DNA of 33,156 bases from Bacillota bacterium (GTDB taxonomy: Bacteria > Bacillota > Sulfobacillia > JAIMAT01), in NCBI GenBank assembly GCA_023511835.1, contig JAIMAT010000016.1, positions 1 through 33,156 on the forward strand. The letters run 5' to 3'. Shown here piece by piece: positions 22,653 to 31,144 of the stretch (the first letter of the stretch is position 1; each line of letters opens with the position of its first letter). The notes below the pieces were generated by a model that was not told the DNA's origin, made no database searches, and saw nothing but the letters and a program-made list of their open reading frames with translations. A program made the translations under genes and the position numbers.

Positions 22653-23957
22653 ATGACATGGAACGCGCCGGCAGGTGAGCGGGCGAAGCCGGCCGTAGCA
22701 GGAGACGGAAGGAGGGGAGGATCCGCGAAGGCACCCGGCGGCGCCGGTTCCCCCGAGCTCACGCGCACGGACGCCAGCCCGGCCGCACCGGGCCCGCGTC
22801 GCGTGCTCCTGGCCGCCATGGCGCTCGACCTGGGCGGGGCCGAGACGCACGTGGTCAGTTTGGCCCGCGCCCTGCGACGGCGCGGTCTGGAGGCGGAGGT
22901 GGTCTCCGGTGGCGGCCGGCTGGTGGCACGGTTGGCAGAGGCCGGCATCCCGCATCACTTCCTGCCGCTGGCCAGCCGTCAGCCCTGGCGGCTGGCCAGC
23001 GCGGTGAAGGGCCTGCGGGCGCTGGTCCGCCGGCGGGGTATCGAGCTGGTCCACGCCCACGCCCGCATCCCCGCCTGGGTGGCCGACCACGCGCTGGCAG
23101 GCAGCGACGTCCCCCTGGTCACCACCTACCACGGCCTCTACCAGGGCGGCTGGTTCTGGCGGCGCGTCACCCGCTGGGGAGAGCTGGTCATCGCGGTCAG
23201 CGAGGACGTCCGCGACCACCTGGTCCGACGCCTGGGCGCGGACCCCTCGCGCGTGCTGGTGATCCCCAACGGCATCGACCTGCAGGAGTACGCCCCCGCC
23301 TCCGCCACGCCGGCGCCGGCGGGCCTCGACCTGCCCGCGGACGCTCCCCTCGTCCTGCACGTCAGCCGGCTGAGTGAGTTCACGGAGACGGCGCTGGCCC
23401 TGGCCGAGGTCGCGCCGCGGTTGGCCGCCGAGGTGCCCGGCGCCCGCGTCCTGGTGGCCGGCGCGGGCCACGCGCTGGAACGGGTGCGCCGGGCGGCCGA
23501 GGAGGCCAACGCGCGCGCCGGGCGGACCGTGGTGGAGGCGCCGGGGGCCCGCCAGGACGTCCCCGCCCTTTTGCTCCGCGCCTGGCTGGTGGTGGCCGTG
23601 GGACGCTCGGCCCTGGAGGCGATGGCGGCCGGCCGCCCGGTGATCATCTCCGGCAACGGCGGTTACGGCGGCATCTTGAGCGAGGAGCGACTGGCCGACT
23701 TCGAGGCCCGCAACTTCACCGCCCGCGGCTTCGGCCGGCCCATCGAGGCCGCCAACCTCCTCCCCGACCTGCTCCGCCTGCTGCGCGACGAGCCGCTGCG
23801 CCGGCGCCTGGGGGCACTGGGACGCGAGACGGTCCACCGGCGGTATTCCGTGGAGCAGACGGCCGCCCGGGTGGAGGAGGTCTACCGCAGGGCCGTGGCG
23901 GCACGCGCCGGGCGCGCGCTGGCCGGCGGGACGAGGGGGGGCGCGGGGAAGCCGTGA
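22653..23957 (+). CDS. GT4-family glycosyltransferase
   Basis: A GT-B glycosyltransferase of about 435 aa if it starts at ATG 22653. The conserved part begins at about 22800 (RVLLAAMALDLGGAETHVVS), with LVTTYHGLYQGGW, VSEDVRDHLVRRLGADPSRV and LVIPNGIDLQEY. The acceptor end has AGAGHALERVRRAAEEAN and VVAVGRSALEAMAAGRPVII; note GRSALEAMA where the family often has EGFGLTxLEA, a form I recall in CsaB-linked enzymes. The first 50 residues are low-complexity. A strong SD-like AGGAGGGGAGG at about 22710-22720 is not followed by an in-frame start, so the true start remains open. The csaB start overlaps the stop (GTGA), so both probably act on the same wall polymer. No signal peptide. Confidence 0.82.
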   Translation: MTWNAPAGERAKPAVAGDGRRGGSAKAPGGAGSPELTRTDASPAAPGPRRVLLAAMALDLGGAETHVVSLARALRRRGLEAEVVSGGGRLVARLAEAGIPHHFLPLASRQPWRLASAVKGLRALVRRRGIELVHAHARIPAWVADHALAGSDVPLVTTYHGLYQGGWFWRRVTRWGELVIAVSEDVRDHLVRRLGADPSRVLVIPNGIDLQEYAPASATPAPAGLDLPADAPLVLHVSRLSEFTETALALAEVAPRLAAEVPGARVLVAGAGHALERVRRAAEEANARAGRTVVEAPGARQDVPALLLRAWLVVAVGRSALEAMAAGRPVIISGNGGYGGILSEERLADFEARNFTARGFGRPIEAANLLPDLLRLLRDEPLRRRLGALGRETVHRRYSVEQTAARVEEVYRRAVAARAGRALAGGTRGGAGKP

Positions 23958-25069
23958 GCCGGGTGGTGGTGGCGGGGTACTACGGCTTCGGCAACACGGG
24001 CGACGAGGCGCTCCTCACCGCCATGGTGGACGCGCTCCGCGCTGAGCTGCCGGGGGTGGATCTGGTCGTGCTCTCCGCCCACCCCGAGGCGACGCGCCAA
24101 GCCCTGGGCGTGGAGGCCGTGGACCGCTGGAGCCTGCCGGCGGTGCGGCGGGCGCTGGCCGGAGCCGACCTCTTCATCTCCGGCGGCGGCAGCCTGTTGC
24201 AGGACGCCACCAGCTTCCGCTCGCTCCTCTATTACGCCGGCCTCATCCTCTGGGCACACCGCCTGGGGCGTCCGGTGATGATCTACGCCAACGGCATCGG
24301 CCCGCTGCGCACCCGCCTGGCACGACGACTGGCGCGCGAGGCGCTGGCCGCCGCCACGCGCGTGACGGTACGGGACAGCGGCTCGCTCCACCTCCTCCAC
24401 CAGCTGGCCCCGGAGGTGGCGGCGCGGGCGGAGCTCACCTCCGACCCGGCCGTCGCCCTGGAACCGCTGGAACCGGCGCCGGCGCGCGCTCTGCGCTCGG
24501 AGCTGGGCCTGGGCGGGGGTCCCCTGGCGCTCTTCTGCGTCCGTCCCTGGCGGCCCTCGCCGCGCTCGGAGGAGGCGGTGGCGCGGACCGCCGACCACCT
24601 GGCGGAGCAGGGCCTCGAGGTGGCCTTCGTCCCCATGCAGCTGCCCGGCGACCTGGCCGCCGCGCGCTCCATCGCCGCCCGCTGCCGCCGGCCGGTCCGC
24701 CTGGTCGAGCGCCTGCTGCCGCCGCGCGCTTTTGCATCGCTCGTCGGCCAGGCCGACCTCCTGGTGGCCATGCGCCTCCACGCCCTCATCCTCGCCTTTG
24801 CGCGGCGCGTCCCCTCCGTGGGGCTGGCCTACGACCCGAAGGTGGAAGGCTTTCTCCGGGACGTCCGCCTGCCCACGCTGGGCCCCTGGGAGGCGCTGGA
24901 GGCGGAGCCGCTGATCGCGGCGGTCGATACCCTGCTGGACCGGCGGGAGGAGACCGTCGCCGCCCTGGAGGAGCGGCTCGCCCGCGCCCTGCCGTTGGCC
25001 CGCCGCAACGCGGTCATCGCTGCGCAGATGGTCGGGGACCCCGCGCGCCCCGTCTCCCGGCTCGGCTAG
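23954..25069 (+). CDS. csaB: Polysaccharide pyruvyl transferase CsaB
   Basis: Adds a pyruvate ketal from PEP to the secondary wall polymer that SLH domains bind, and so is needed to hold the S-layer on the cell. The 371-aa product starts at GTG 23954, overlapping the glycosyltransferase stop. Signatures: VVVAGYYGFGNTGDEALLTA at the N-terminus, FISGGGSLLQDATSFRSLLY (about 75-95), NGIGPL, and MRLHALILAF near residue 275. These match the CsaB branch of the PS_pyruv_trans family. The partner in this window is the SLH-GH18 protein at 3762-5402. The gene is cotranscribed with the glycosyltransferase, and a PBP gene follows 89 nt later with its own ribosome binding site. Confidence 0.92.
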   Translation: MSRVVVAGYYGFGNTGDEALLTAMVDALRAELPGVDLVVLSAHPEATRQALGVEAVDRWSLPAVRRALAGADLFISGGGSLLQDATSFRSLLYYAGLILWAHRLGRPVMIYANGIGPLRTRLARRLAREALAAATRVTVRDSGSLHLLHQLAPEVAARAELTSDPAVALEPLEPAPARALRSELGLGGGPLALFCVRPWRPSPRSEEAVARTADHLAEQGLEVAFVPMQLPGDLAAARSIAARCRRPVRLVERLLPPRAFASLVGQADLLVAMRLHALILAFARRVPSVGLAYDPKVEGFLRDVRLPTLGPWEALEAEPLIAAVDTLLDRREETVAALEERLARALPLARRNAVIAAQMVGDPARPVSRLG

Positions 25070-25158
25070 CTTCCGCCCCCGTCCGGCCCCCCTGCCGGCC
25101 CCCGCGGTTCGTCTGCGCGGCGGCCTGTCGTACCCTTTGGTGAGGAAGGAGGCTGGCC

Positions 25159-28100
25159 ATGCGCGAAAGCGGGGGTCGGACTCCCGGTTCGCTTCCTGGC
25201 GGGCGCCGGAACGGAGGCCGCGGCGGCCGGTCGGAGGGAGGTGCGGGGCGCGGCGGCTTCCGCCGCGCCGCCTGGACCGTTCTCTGGCTGGCCCTGGGCG
25301 CCGTCCTGGCTGTCGGCTCGGGCCTTCTCCTCTATGCCGAGGTCGGCCCGTTGCCGGGCATCTCGCCAGCGCAGCTGATGGGCGCCTCCGCCACGCTGGT
25401 TTACGATCGCAACGGCCGGGAGGTGGGCGCCCTTCCCGGGACCGCCAACCGGAAACCGGTCCCGCTGGACCAGATCGCTCCCTCCATGCAGCAGGCCATC
25501 GTGGCGGTGGAGGACCGGAACTTCTGGACGGAGCCGCCCATCGATCCGCTGGCGGTGGTGCGCGCCCTCTGGGCGGACATCCGCGCCGGCCGCATCGTGC
25601 AGGGCGGTTCCACCATCACCCAGCAGCTGGCCAAGAACGCCGTCGTCGGCAGCCAGGTCTCGCTCTCGCGAAAGGTGCGCGAGGCGCTCTACGCCATCCG
25701 CATCGCCCGTCTCTACAGCAAGCGCCAGATCCTGGAGTTCTATCTGAACCAGGTCTACTTCGGCCACGGCGCCTACGGCGTCGAGGCGGCGGCGCAGACC
25801 TACTTCGGGAAGCCTGCCTCGCAGTTGACGCTGGCCCAGTCGGCGCTCCTGGCCGGCCTGGTCAACGCGCCTTCGGCGCTGGACCCGCTGGTCTCCGACC
25901 CGCAGCTGCGGGCCGAGCACCAGAAGCTGGCGCTGGAGCGGCGGGACGTGGTGCTGAACGCCATGGTCCGCGCCGGCGCCATCACCCCGGCCGAGGCGCG
26001 GGCGGCGGCCGCCCAGGGCTTCGCCCAGATGGGCCTGGCCAGCGAGAAACAGGCGGCCGTCTCCTATCCCTGGTTCCTGGAGTACGTGGACGTGGAGCTG
26101 GCCCGCCTCAGCGCCAGCGGAGAGCTGCCGGTCAGCCCGACGCTCCTCCACACCGGCGGTTACAAGATCTACACCACCCTGGACCCGGGCGTGCAGCAGG
26201 CGGTGGAGAGCCTCTACCAGCCGGGCCACAACGGAAGCATCCTGGGCGCGCTCCGGGCGGATCGCAACCTGGATTCCTCCACCGTCGTGCTCGATCCCAG
26301 GAACGGCGCCGTGCGGGCTATCTACGGCTCCTACCAGACGGCCAACCCCTTCAGCCAGGGGTTCGTCCCCGCCTGGTCGGGCGCCATGCAGCCCGGTTCG
26401 GCCATCAAGCCGCTGACGGTCTACGGGCCCGCCCTGGACGTGGGCAAGCTGACGGTGGTCTCCCAGGTCTCCGACGCCAGCGACGTGGTGGCCGAGGGGG
26501 CGCCTGTGCGCAACTACCCGGGCGACCCCTACCTGCCGCTGGTGCCGGTCAGCCGGGCGATCGGCGCCTCCTTCAACGTCTCGGCGGTCTGGACGCTCCA
26601 GCAGATCGGCGCCTCCACCGCATCGCGCTACGCCCAGGCCTTCGGTATCCTCAGCGGCCCCGGCGACAGCCAGGACTGGAACAACCCGCGCCGCCTGGCG
26701 CTGGGCGACCTGGACCGCGGCGTCAACCTGCTGCAGATGGCCGGCGCCTATACGGCCTTCGCCAACGGCGGCCTCCGCTCGGAGCCCTTCGCCGTGGAGC
26801 GCGTCGTCGGGCCGGAGGGGAACGTCCTCTACCAGCACCAGCTGGTCCAGAAGCAGGTGGTCCAGCCGTCCACGGCCTACCTGATGACCTACCTGCTCCG
26901 CTTCCCGCTCCTGCCGCCCGACGGGACCGCCCGGGGAGCCGCCGCGCAGACCGGCGTCGGCCCCGACTGGCCGGCGGCGGGCAAGACGGGTACGGCCAGC
27001 CGCGCGCTCCCCTCGGGCGGCACGTCCACCGGCCACGTCTGGTTCTGCGGCTACACGCCGGAGCTGGTGGGCTGTTCCTGGATCGGCCTCTGGCGCCCGG
27101 ACCAGGGCCGCTGGCCGAGCGGCATCACGAGCGACAGCGCGGCGCAGCTGCTGCTCGAGGTCTTCCGCCAGATGGGGCGGCCCTCCCGCGGCTTCGCCGT
27201 CCCCCCCAACGTGGTGGTGGTCGACGGCGTGCCCTTCGTCAAGGGGACGGTGCCGGCCGGCTTCCTGCTCGGGCAGCAGAACGTGATCCAGGGGACGGTG
27301 GCTGCGGTCTCGTCGCTCTCGCTGACGCTGGACACCACCCTGGGGCCGGTGGACGTCCCGCTGGCTCCGGGCGCGGTGGCGGTGGGACCCGGGGGGAGCG
27401 GAGACGTTCCCTCGCTGGTCCAGGTGGGCGATAGCGTCACCGTCTGGCTCTCCAACGGCCAGGCGGTGCTGGTGGTGGACGCGCAGGGAAAGGGAAGCCT
27501 CTCCCTGAGCGGCACCCTGGACGCGCTAAACGCCACGCAGGTGACGCTCACCCTGGCGGGAGGAGGCCAGGTCACGCTCCCCCTGGCGCCTGATGCCGCC
27601 GTCACCGCCCAGGGCCAGCCCGTCGACCCGGCCCAGGTCCTGCCGGGTGCTCCCGCCGTCGCCCAGCTGGACGCCTCGGGGCGCGTGACGGCCCTGGACC
27701 TGACGTTGGCCGCCACCCCGGGCACCAGCGGCACCATCGTCTCGCTGGAGGCCGGCAGTCTCGTCTTCAGCCCCGCCTCGGGCGGCGGCCCCGAGATCCT
27801 GACCCTGGACCCGCAGGTGCGTGTGACGCTGGACGGCCAGCCCTCCAGCCTTGCGGCGCTCCGGCCGGGGATGGCCGCCACCCTCCTCACCGACCCCCGC
27901 AGCGGGGCGGTGACCGCCATCGAGGCCTCGTCGGGCGGTCCGTCCGGCGCGCCGGCGGGCGGCTCCGCCACCCAGGGCGCCACGCTCAGCGGCTGGCTGG
28001 TGGGGACGTCGGGCGGGGAGCTGCTGCTCTGGAGCGGCGGCTCGCTCCAGCAGGCGACGCTGGCGCCGGGGGCGCGGATCAGCTTCGACGGCCTGGCCGT

Positions 28101-28404
28101 CTCGCCCGACCAGCTGGCCGCCTACGTCGGCGAGCAGGCGACGCTCGCCCTGGACGCCGGCGGGCAGGCCAGCCGGGTGGCGCTCAGCCAGCCGCCCGGG
28201 CAGCTCTCGGGCGCGGTGGCCGGCCGCCGGGGGTCGACCCTCCTCCTCCAGGCCGGGCAGCAGCCGGTCCAGGTGGACTTGGGCGCCTCGCCCGTGGTGG
28301 TGGCGGGCGGTCAGCTGGCCGGTCTGGGCGTGCTCAAACCGGGCGTGCAGGTGGTGGTGGACCCGGGGGTGGCCGGTGCCTCCGCCCTGGTGGTCCTCCG
28401 CTGA
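25159..28404 (+). CDS. Class A penicillin-binding protein with five-repeat C-terminal extension
   Basis: Bifunctional peptidoglycan polymerase and crosslinker, 1081 aa. A Gly/Arg-rich cytosolic tail (1-35) and one membrane helix (38-60) come first. The GT51 transglycosylase covers about 75-250: Glu118 in VEDRNFW, GGSTITQQLAKN (149-160), and RIARLYSKRQILEFYLNQVY (181-200); the His usual after EDxxFxxH is missing (EPPIDP). The transpeptidase covers about 370-680 with Ser414-Lys417 (SAIK), Ser471-Asn473 (SFN) and Lys609-Gly611 (KTGT). Residues 712-1081 hold five imperfect repeats of about 65 residues (712-775, 784-848, 858-922, 944-1009, 1017-1081), each beta-rich with GTLxxL, LAPxxxV and LRPG-type turns. 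The ATG at 25159 has AAGGAGG 6 nt upstream. It likely needs no partner gene nearby; a hairpin follows (28411-28438). Confidence 0.9.
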   Translation: MRESGGRTPGSLPGGRRNGGRGGRSEGGAGRGGFRRAAWTVLWLALGAVLAVGSGLLLYAEVGPLPGISPAQLMGASATLVYDRNGREVGALPGTANRKPVPLDQIAPSMQQAIVAVEDRNFWTEPPIDPLAVVRALWADIRAGRIVQGGSTITQQLAKNAVVGSQVSLSRKVREALYAIRIARLYSKRQILEFYLNQVYFGHGAYGVEAAAQTYFGKPASQLTLAQSALLAGLVNAPSALDPLVSDPQLRAEHQKLALERRDVVLNAMVRAGAITPAEARAAAAQGFAQMGLASEKQAAVSYPWFLEYVDVELARLSASGELPVSPTLLHTGGYKIYTTLDPGVQQAVESLYQPGHNGSILGALRADRNLDSSTVVLDPRNGAVRAIYGSYQTANPFSQGFVPAWSGAMQPGSAIKPLTVYGPALDVGKLTVVSQVSDASDVVAEGAPVRNYPGDPYLPLVPVSRAIGASFNVSAVWTLQQIGASTASRYAQAFGILSGPGDSQDWNNPRRLALGDLDRGVNLLQMAGAYTAFANGGLRSEPFAVERVVGPEGNVLYQHQLVQKQVVQPSTAYLMTYLLRFPLLPPDGTARGAAAQTGVGPDWPAAGKTGTASRALPSGGTSTGHVWFCGYTPELVGCSWIGLWRPDQGRWPSGITSDSAAQLLLEVFRQMGRPSRGFAVPPNVVVVDGVPFVKGTVPAGFLLGQQNVIQGTVAAVSSLSLTLDTTLGPVDVPLAPGAVAVGPGGSGDVPSLVQVGDSVTVWLSNGQAVLVVDAQGKGSLSLSGTLDALNATQVTLTLAGGGQVTLPLAPDAAVTAQGQPVDPAQVLPGAPAVAQLDASGRVTALDLTLAATPGTSGTIVSLEAGSLVFSPASGGGPEILTLDPQVRVTLDGQPSSLAALRPGMAATLLTDPRSGAVTAIEASSGGPSGAPAGGSATQGATLSGWLVGTSGGELLLWSGGSLQQATLAPGARISFDGLAVSPDQLAAYVGEQATLALDAGGQASRVALSQPPGQLSGAVAGRRGSTLLLQAGQQPVQVDLGASPVVVAGGQLAGLGVLKPGVQVVVDPGVAGASALVVLR

Positions 28405-28410
28405 AAGAGG

Positions 28411-28438
28411 GCGGCGCCGGTTCCCCCGCCGGCGCCGC
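28411..28438. terminator. Bidirectional terminator-like hairpin between PBP and mobA
   Basis: GCGGCGCCGG (28411-28420) pairs with CCGGCGCCGC (28429-28438) around an 8-nt loop. It lies 6 nt after the PBP stop and 18 nt after the convergent mobA stop, so it can serve both strands. No long T-run follows. Confidence 0.65.
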
Positions 28439-28456
28439 TCCGCCAACCCGGTCCGC

Positions 28457-29122
28457 TCAGGACCCCGTCCCGCCCGCCTCCTCCGTCTCCCCCGCCTCCT
28501 CCAGCGCCTGCCGGTACTCCTCCGGGCGGTTGACGTTGGCCAGGAGAAGCCCAGGCGATCCGCAGGCGGCGATCTCCGCCTCCTCCAGGCGGCGCAGGCG
28601 ACGGCCGGCCAGGAAGTCCAGCGGGCGCCGCACGCCGGCTGCCAGCGCCGCCGCCACGTCCGGGGCGAGCGCGCGCCGGTAGGCGGCGAAAAGCGGGTGC
28701 TCGCGCCCCCCGGGGGCGGGCAGGGCCGCTTCCCAGCCTTCCTGCAGAGGGGCCAGGAGCAGGCGGGCGAGGCAGGGCGAGGCAAAGGGCATGTCGCAGG
28801 CGACCAGCAGGCAGGACTCCCGGGTGGCCGCCCGCATCCCCGCCAGCAGGCCGGCCAACGGTCCCTCGCCCTCCAGGCCCAGCGGGTCGGGCACGACCCG
28901 GAAGCCGAGCCGGAGGTAGGGTTCGGGGCGGTTGGCCACCACCACCACCTCGGCCGCCACGGGCGCGAGCCTGCGCGCGATGCGGGTGATCAGCGGCTCG
29001 CCGCCGAAAGGCAGGAGCGCTTTGTCGCGTCCCATGCGCCGGCTCGCACCGCCGGCCAGAAGGATGAGGGAGGCCTCCGGCCCCTCCTCCCGGGGCGCGC
29101 CGGGGAGCCCCTGCGCGCTCAC
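28457..29122 (-). CDS. mobA: Molybdenum cofactor guanylyltransferase MobA
   Basis: Attaches GMP from GTP to molybdopterin to make the guanine dinucleotide form of Moco. A 221-aa product from GTG 29122, overlapping the transketolase C-half stop (GTGA). The nucleotidyltransferase signature LLAGGASRRMGRDKALLPFG is at about residues 21-40. The loop EGEGPLAGLLAGM and the metal-binding VACDMPFA follow. HPLFAAYRRAL and ANVNRPEEYRQ also match the family end (LxNxNTPEDL). No other Moco gene is in the window, so its presence says only that a molybdoenzyme is likely elsewhere. It is cotranscribed with the transketolase genes, perhaps by chance. Confidence 0.9.
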   Translation of the reverse strand: MSAQGLPGAPREEGPEASLILLAGGASRRMGRDKALLPFGGEPLITRIARRLAPVAAEVVVVANRPEPYLRLGFRVVPDPLGLEGEGPLAGLLAGMRAATRESCLLVACDMPFASPCLARLLLAPLQEGWEAALPAPGGREHPLFAAYRRALAPDVAAALAAGVRRPLDFLAGRRLRRLEEAEIAACGSPGLLLANVNRPEEYRQALEEAGETEEAGGTGS

Positions 29123-30087
29123 GCCCGGGCGGCGGGGCGCGCCCGCTTGCGCGCCAGCACCCGCCGCGCGGCCTCGGCCACGGCCTCCGCGGTCAGGCCG
29201 TACTTCCTGAGGAGCTCCTCCGGCTTGCCCGACTCGGCGAAGGTGTCGCGGATGGCGACGAACTCCACGGGCACCGGCTCCTCCTCGGCCAGCGCCAGGG
29301 CGACGCTGGAGCCCAGGCCGCCGAAGATCTGGTGCTCCTCGGCCACCACCAGCGCCCCCGTCTCGCGGGCGGCATGGACCAGCGCCTGCCGGTCGAGCGG
29401 CTTGACCGAGGCCATGTCCAGCACGCGGCAGGCGATGCCCTCCCCGGCCAGGCGCTCGGCCGCCTCCAGGGCGGCGGCCACCAGCAGGCCGTCGGCCACC
29501 AGGGTGACGTCGCGGCCCTCGCGCAGGAGCTGGGCGCGCCCGATGCGGAATTCGAAGGGGCGCTCGTAGACGACCGGCGCCTTGGGGCGGCCCACCCGGA
29601 TGAAGACGGGGCCGGGATGGCGGGCCGCGGCTCGTACCGCCTGGCGCGTCGCCTCGGCGTCGGCCGGGACGAGGACGGTGAAGCCGGGCAGCACCTGGGC
29701 CAGGGCCACGTCCTCGATGGACATCTGCGAGACGCCGTCCTCGCCGATGGAGATGCCGCCGTGGCTGCCGACGATCTTGACGTTGGCGCCGCTGTAGGCC
29801 ACGGCCAGGCGCAGCTGGTCGAAGGCCTTGGACATGACGAAGGTGGCGAAGCTGGAGACGAAGGGCACCTTGCCGGAGAGCGCCAGACCGGCGGCGGCCC
29901 CGACCATGTTGGCCTCCTGGATGCCCATGTCGAAGAAGCGCTCGGGGAAGGCCTCGGCGAACTTTTTCGTGTAGGTCGACTTGGCCAGGTCGGCGTCCAG
30001 CACCACCAGCTCGGGCATCTCCCGGCCCAGCTCGACCAGCACCTCGCCGTAGGCCTCGCGCGTGGCCGGGCCCAGCGCCAGCGCCAT
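29119..30087 (-). CDS. Transketolase, C-terminal half (split form)
   Basis: A 322-aa pyrimidine-binding and C-terminal domain half of split transketolase. FFDMGIQEANMVGAAAGLAL carries the Glu that activates thiamine diphosphate, with VGSHGGISIGEDGVSQMSIE and the VLVPADAEATRQAVRAAA following. The C-terminal part has LVADGLLVAAALEAAERLA and EEHQIFGGLGSSVALALAE. ATG 30087 shares one base with the N-half stop (TGATG), which should give near-equal translation of both subunits. It works with the N-half in non-oxidative pentose phosphate metabolism; a DXS function is less likely because DXS is normally a single chain. mobA overlaps its end. Confidence 0.9.
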   Translation of the reverse strand: MALALGPATREAYGEVLVELGREMPELVVLDADLAKSTYTKKFAEAFPERFFDMGIQEANMVGAAAGLALSGKVPFVSSFATFVMSKAFDQLRLAVAYSGANVKIVGSHGGISIGEDGVSQMSIEDVALAQVLPGFTVLVPADAEATRQAVRAAARHPGPVFIRVGRPKAPVVYERPFEFRIGRAQLLREGRDVTLVADGLLVAAALEAAERLAGEGIACRVLDMASVKPLDRQALVHAARETGALVVAEEHQIFGGLGSSVALALAEEEPVPVEFVAIRDTFAESGKPEELLRKYGLTAEAVAEAARRVLARKRARPAARA

Positions 30088-30995
30088 CAGGCCTCACCCC
30101 CCAGCTCGGCCAGGGCGCGCGCCGCCTCTTCGTGCGTGGGCGCGCGGCCGTGGAAGTCGTTGTTCCCCTCCATGAAGGAGACGCCCTTCCCCTTTACCGT
30201 CCGCGCCACCACCGCCGCCGGCCGGCCGGCACGCCGCTCGGGCAGCGGGAGGCGCCCGTCCGGGGCGGCCCGGCCCCGCTCCTCCGCCCCGGCGGAGCCG
30301 CGGCGCGCCGCCCAGAGGAGCGCGCGCAGCACCTGGGCCATGTCGTGGCCGTCGATCTCGACCACGTCCCAGCCGAACTGGCGCCACTTCTCGGCCAGCG
30401 GTTCGAGCGGCAGGATCTCGCCCACCGGCCCGTCCAGCTGAAGCCCGTTGGAGTCGACGATGGCCACCAGGTTCTCCAGCTGCCAGCGCGGCGCCGAGAG
30501 GGCGGCCTCCCAGACCTGCCCCTCCTGGAGCTCGCCGTCACCCAGCAGGACGAAGACGCGGTAGTCACGGCCGTCCAGCCGCCCCGCCAGCGCCATGCCC
30601 AGGCCGATGGAGAGCCCCTGGCCCAGCGAGCCGGTGGAGGCTTCCACGGCGGGCAGGTCGCGGTGCGAGGGATGGCCCTGCAGACGGCTGTCGATGCGGC
30701 GGAGCGTCCCCAGCTCCTCGCGCGGGAAGTAGCCGGCCTCGGCCAGCGCTGCGTAGAGGACGGGGACGGCGTGGCCCTTGGAGAGGATGAAGCGGTCCCG
30801 GTCGGGCCAGTCGGGCCGTTCGGGATCGTGGCGCAGGACGCCGAAGTAGAGCGCGGCCACGAGGTCGGCGGCCGAGAGCGAACCCCCGGGATGGCCGGAG
30901 CCCGCTTCCTCCAACATGCGGATGACGTCCCGGCGGAGCGTCTGCGCGCGGCGGCGCAGGAGGTCGACGTCCAACGTGGTCTGAAGCAGGCTCAA
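30087..30995 (-). CDS. Transketolase, N-terminal half (split form)
   Basis: A 302-aa thiamine-diphosphate-binding half. GSGHPGGSLSAADLVAALYF near residue 33, SKGHAVPVLYAALAEAGYF, and the cofactor motif LGDGELQEGQVWEAALSA ending in DSNGLQLDG match N-terminal transketolase subunits. A C-terminal VKGKGVSFMEGNNDFHGRAP is also conserved. TTG 30995 was chosen because GGAGG lies 8 nt upstream (the first GTG at 31004 and TTG at 31001 sit too close to it). An insertion of about 30 residues rich in Ala/Arg/Gly (about 235-265) separates the two ends of the domain. Partner is the next gene, sharing one base. Confidence 0.9.
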   Translation of the reverse strand: MSLLQTTLDVDLLRRRAQTLRRDVIRMLEEAGSGHPGGSLSAADLVAALYFGVLRHDPERPDWPDRDRFILSKGHAVPVLYAALAEAGYFPREELGTLRRIDSRLQGHPSHRDLPAVEASTGSLGQGLSIGLGMALAGRLDGRDYRVFVLLGDGELQEGQVWEAALSAPRWQLENLVAIVDSNGLQLDGPVGEILPLEPLAEKWRQFGWDVVEIDGHDMAQVLRALLWAARRGSAGAEERGRAAPDGRLPLPERRAGRPAAVVARTVKGKGVSFMEGNNDFHGRAPTHEEAARALAELGGEA

Positions 30996-31047
30996 GACCA
31001 ACACCTCCGGCGTGATGGGGCGGCTCGGGCGCGCCGCCTCGAGGCCT

Positions 31048-31114
31048 ATTCTACCGCCCGCGGCCCCCGGGACCGGACGGGCGGTTTGACCGGCGGCGGC
31101 CGGCACCGCAAGAT
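31048..31114. promoter_or_regulatory. Divergent promoter/operator region between transketolase and asparaginase
   Basis: TAGAAT (31053-31048, minus strand) fits a -10 for the transketolase run, without a good -35. A TTGACC at 31086-31091 and CAAGAT at 31109-31114 (17-nt spacing) fit a weak plus-strand promoter. Between them an inverted repeat, ACCGCCCG (31053-31060) and CGGGCGGT (31078-31085), could bind a regulator acting on both. Confidence 0.35.
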
Positions 31115-31144
31115 GGAGCCGCAAAGGCCGAGGAGGGGAGAGCG

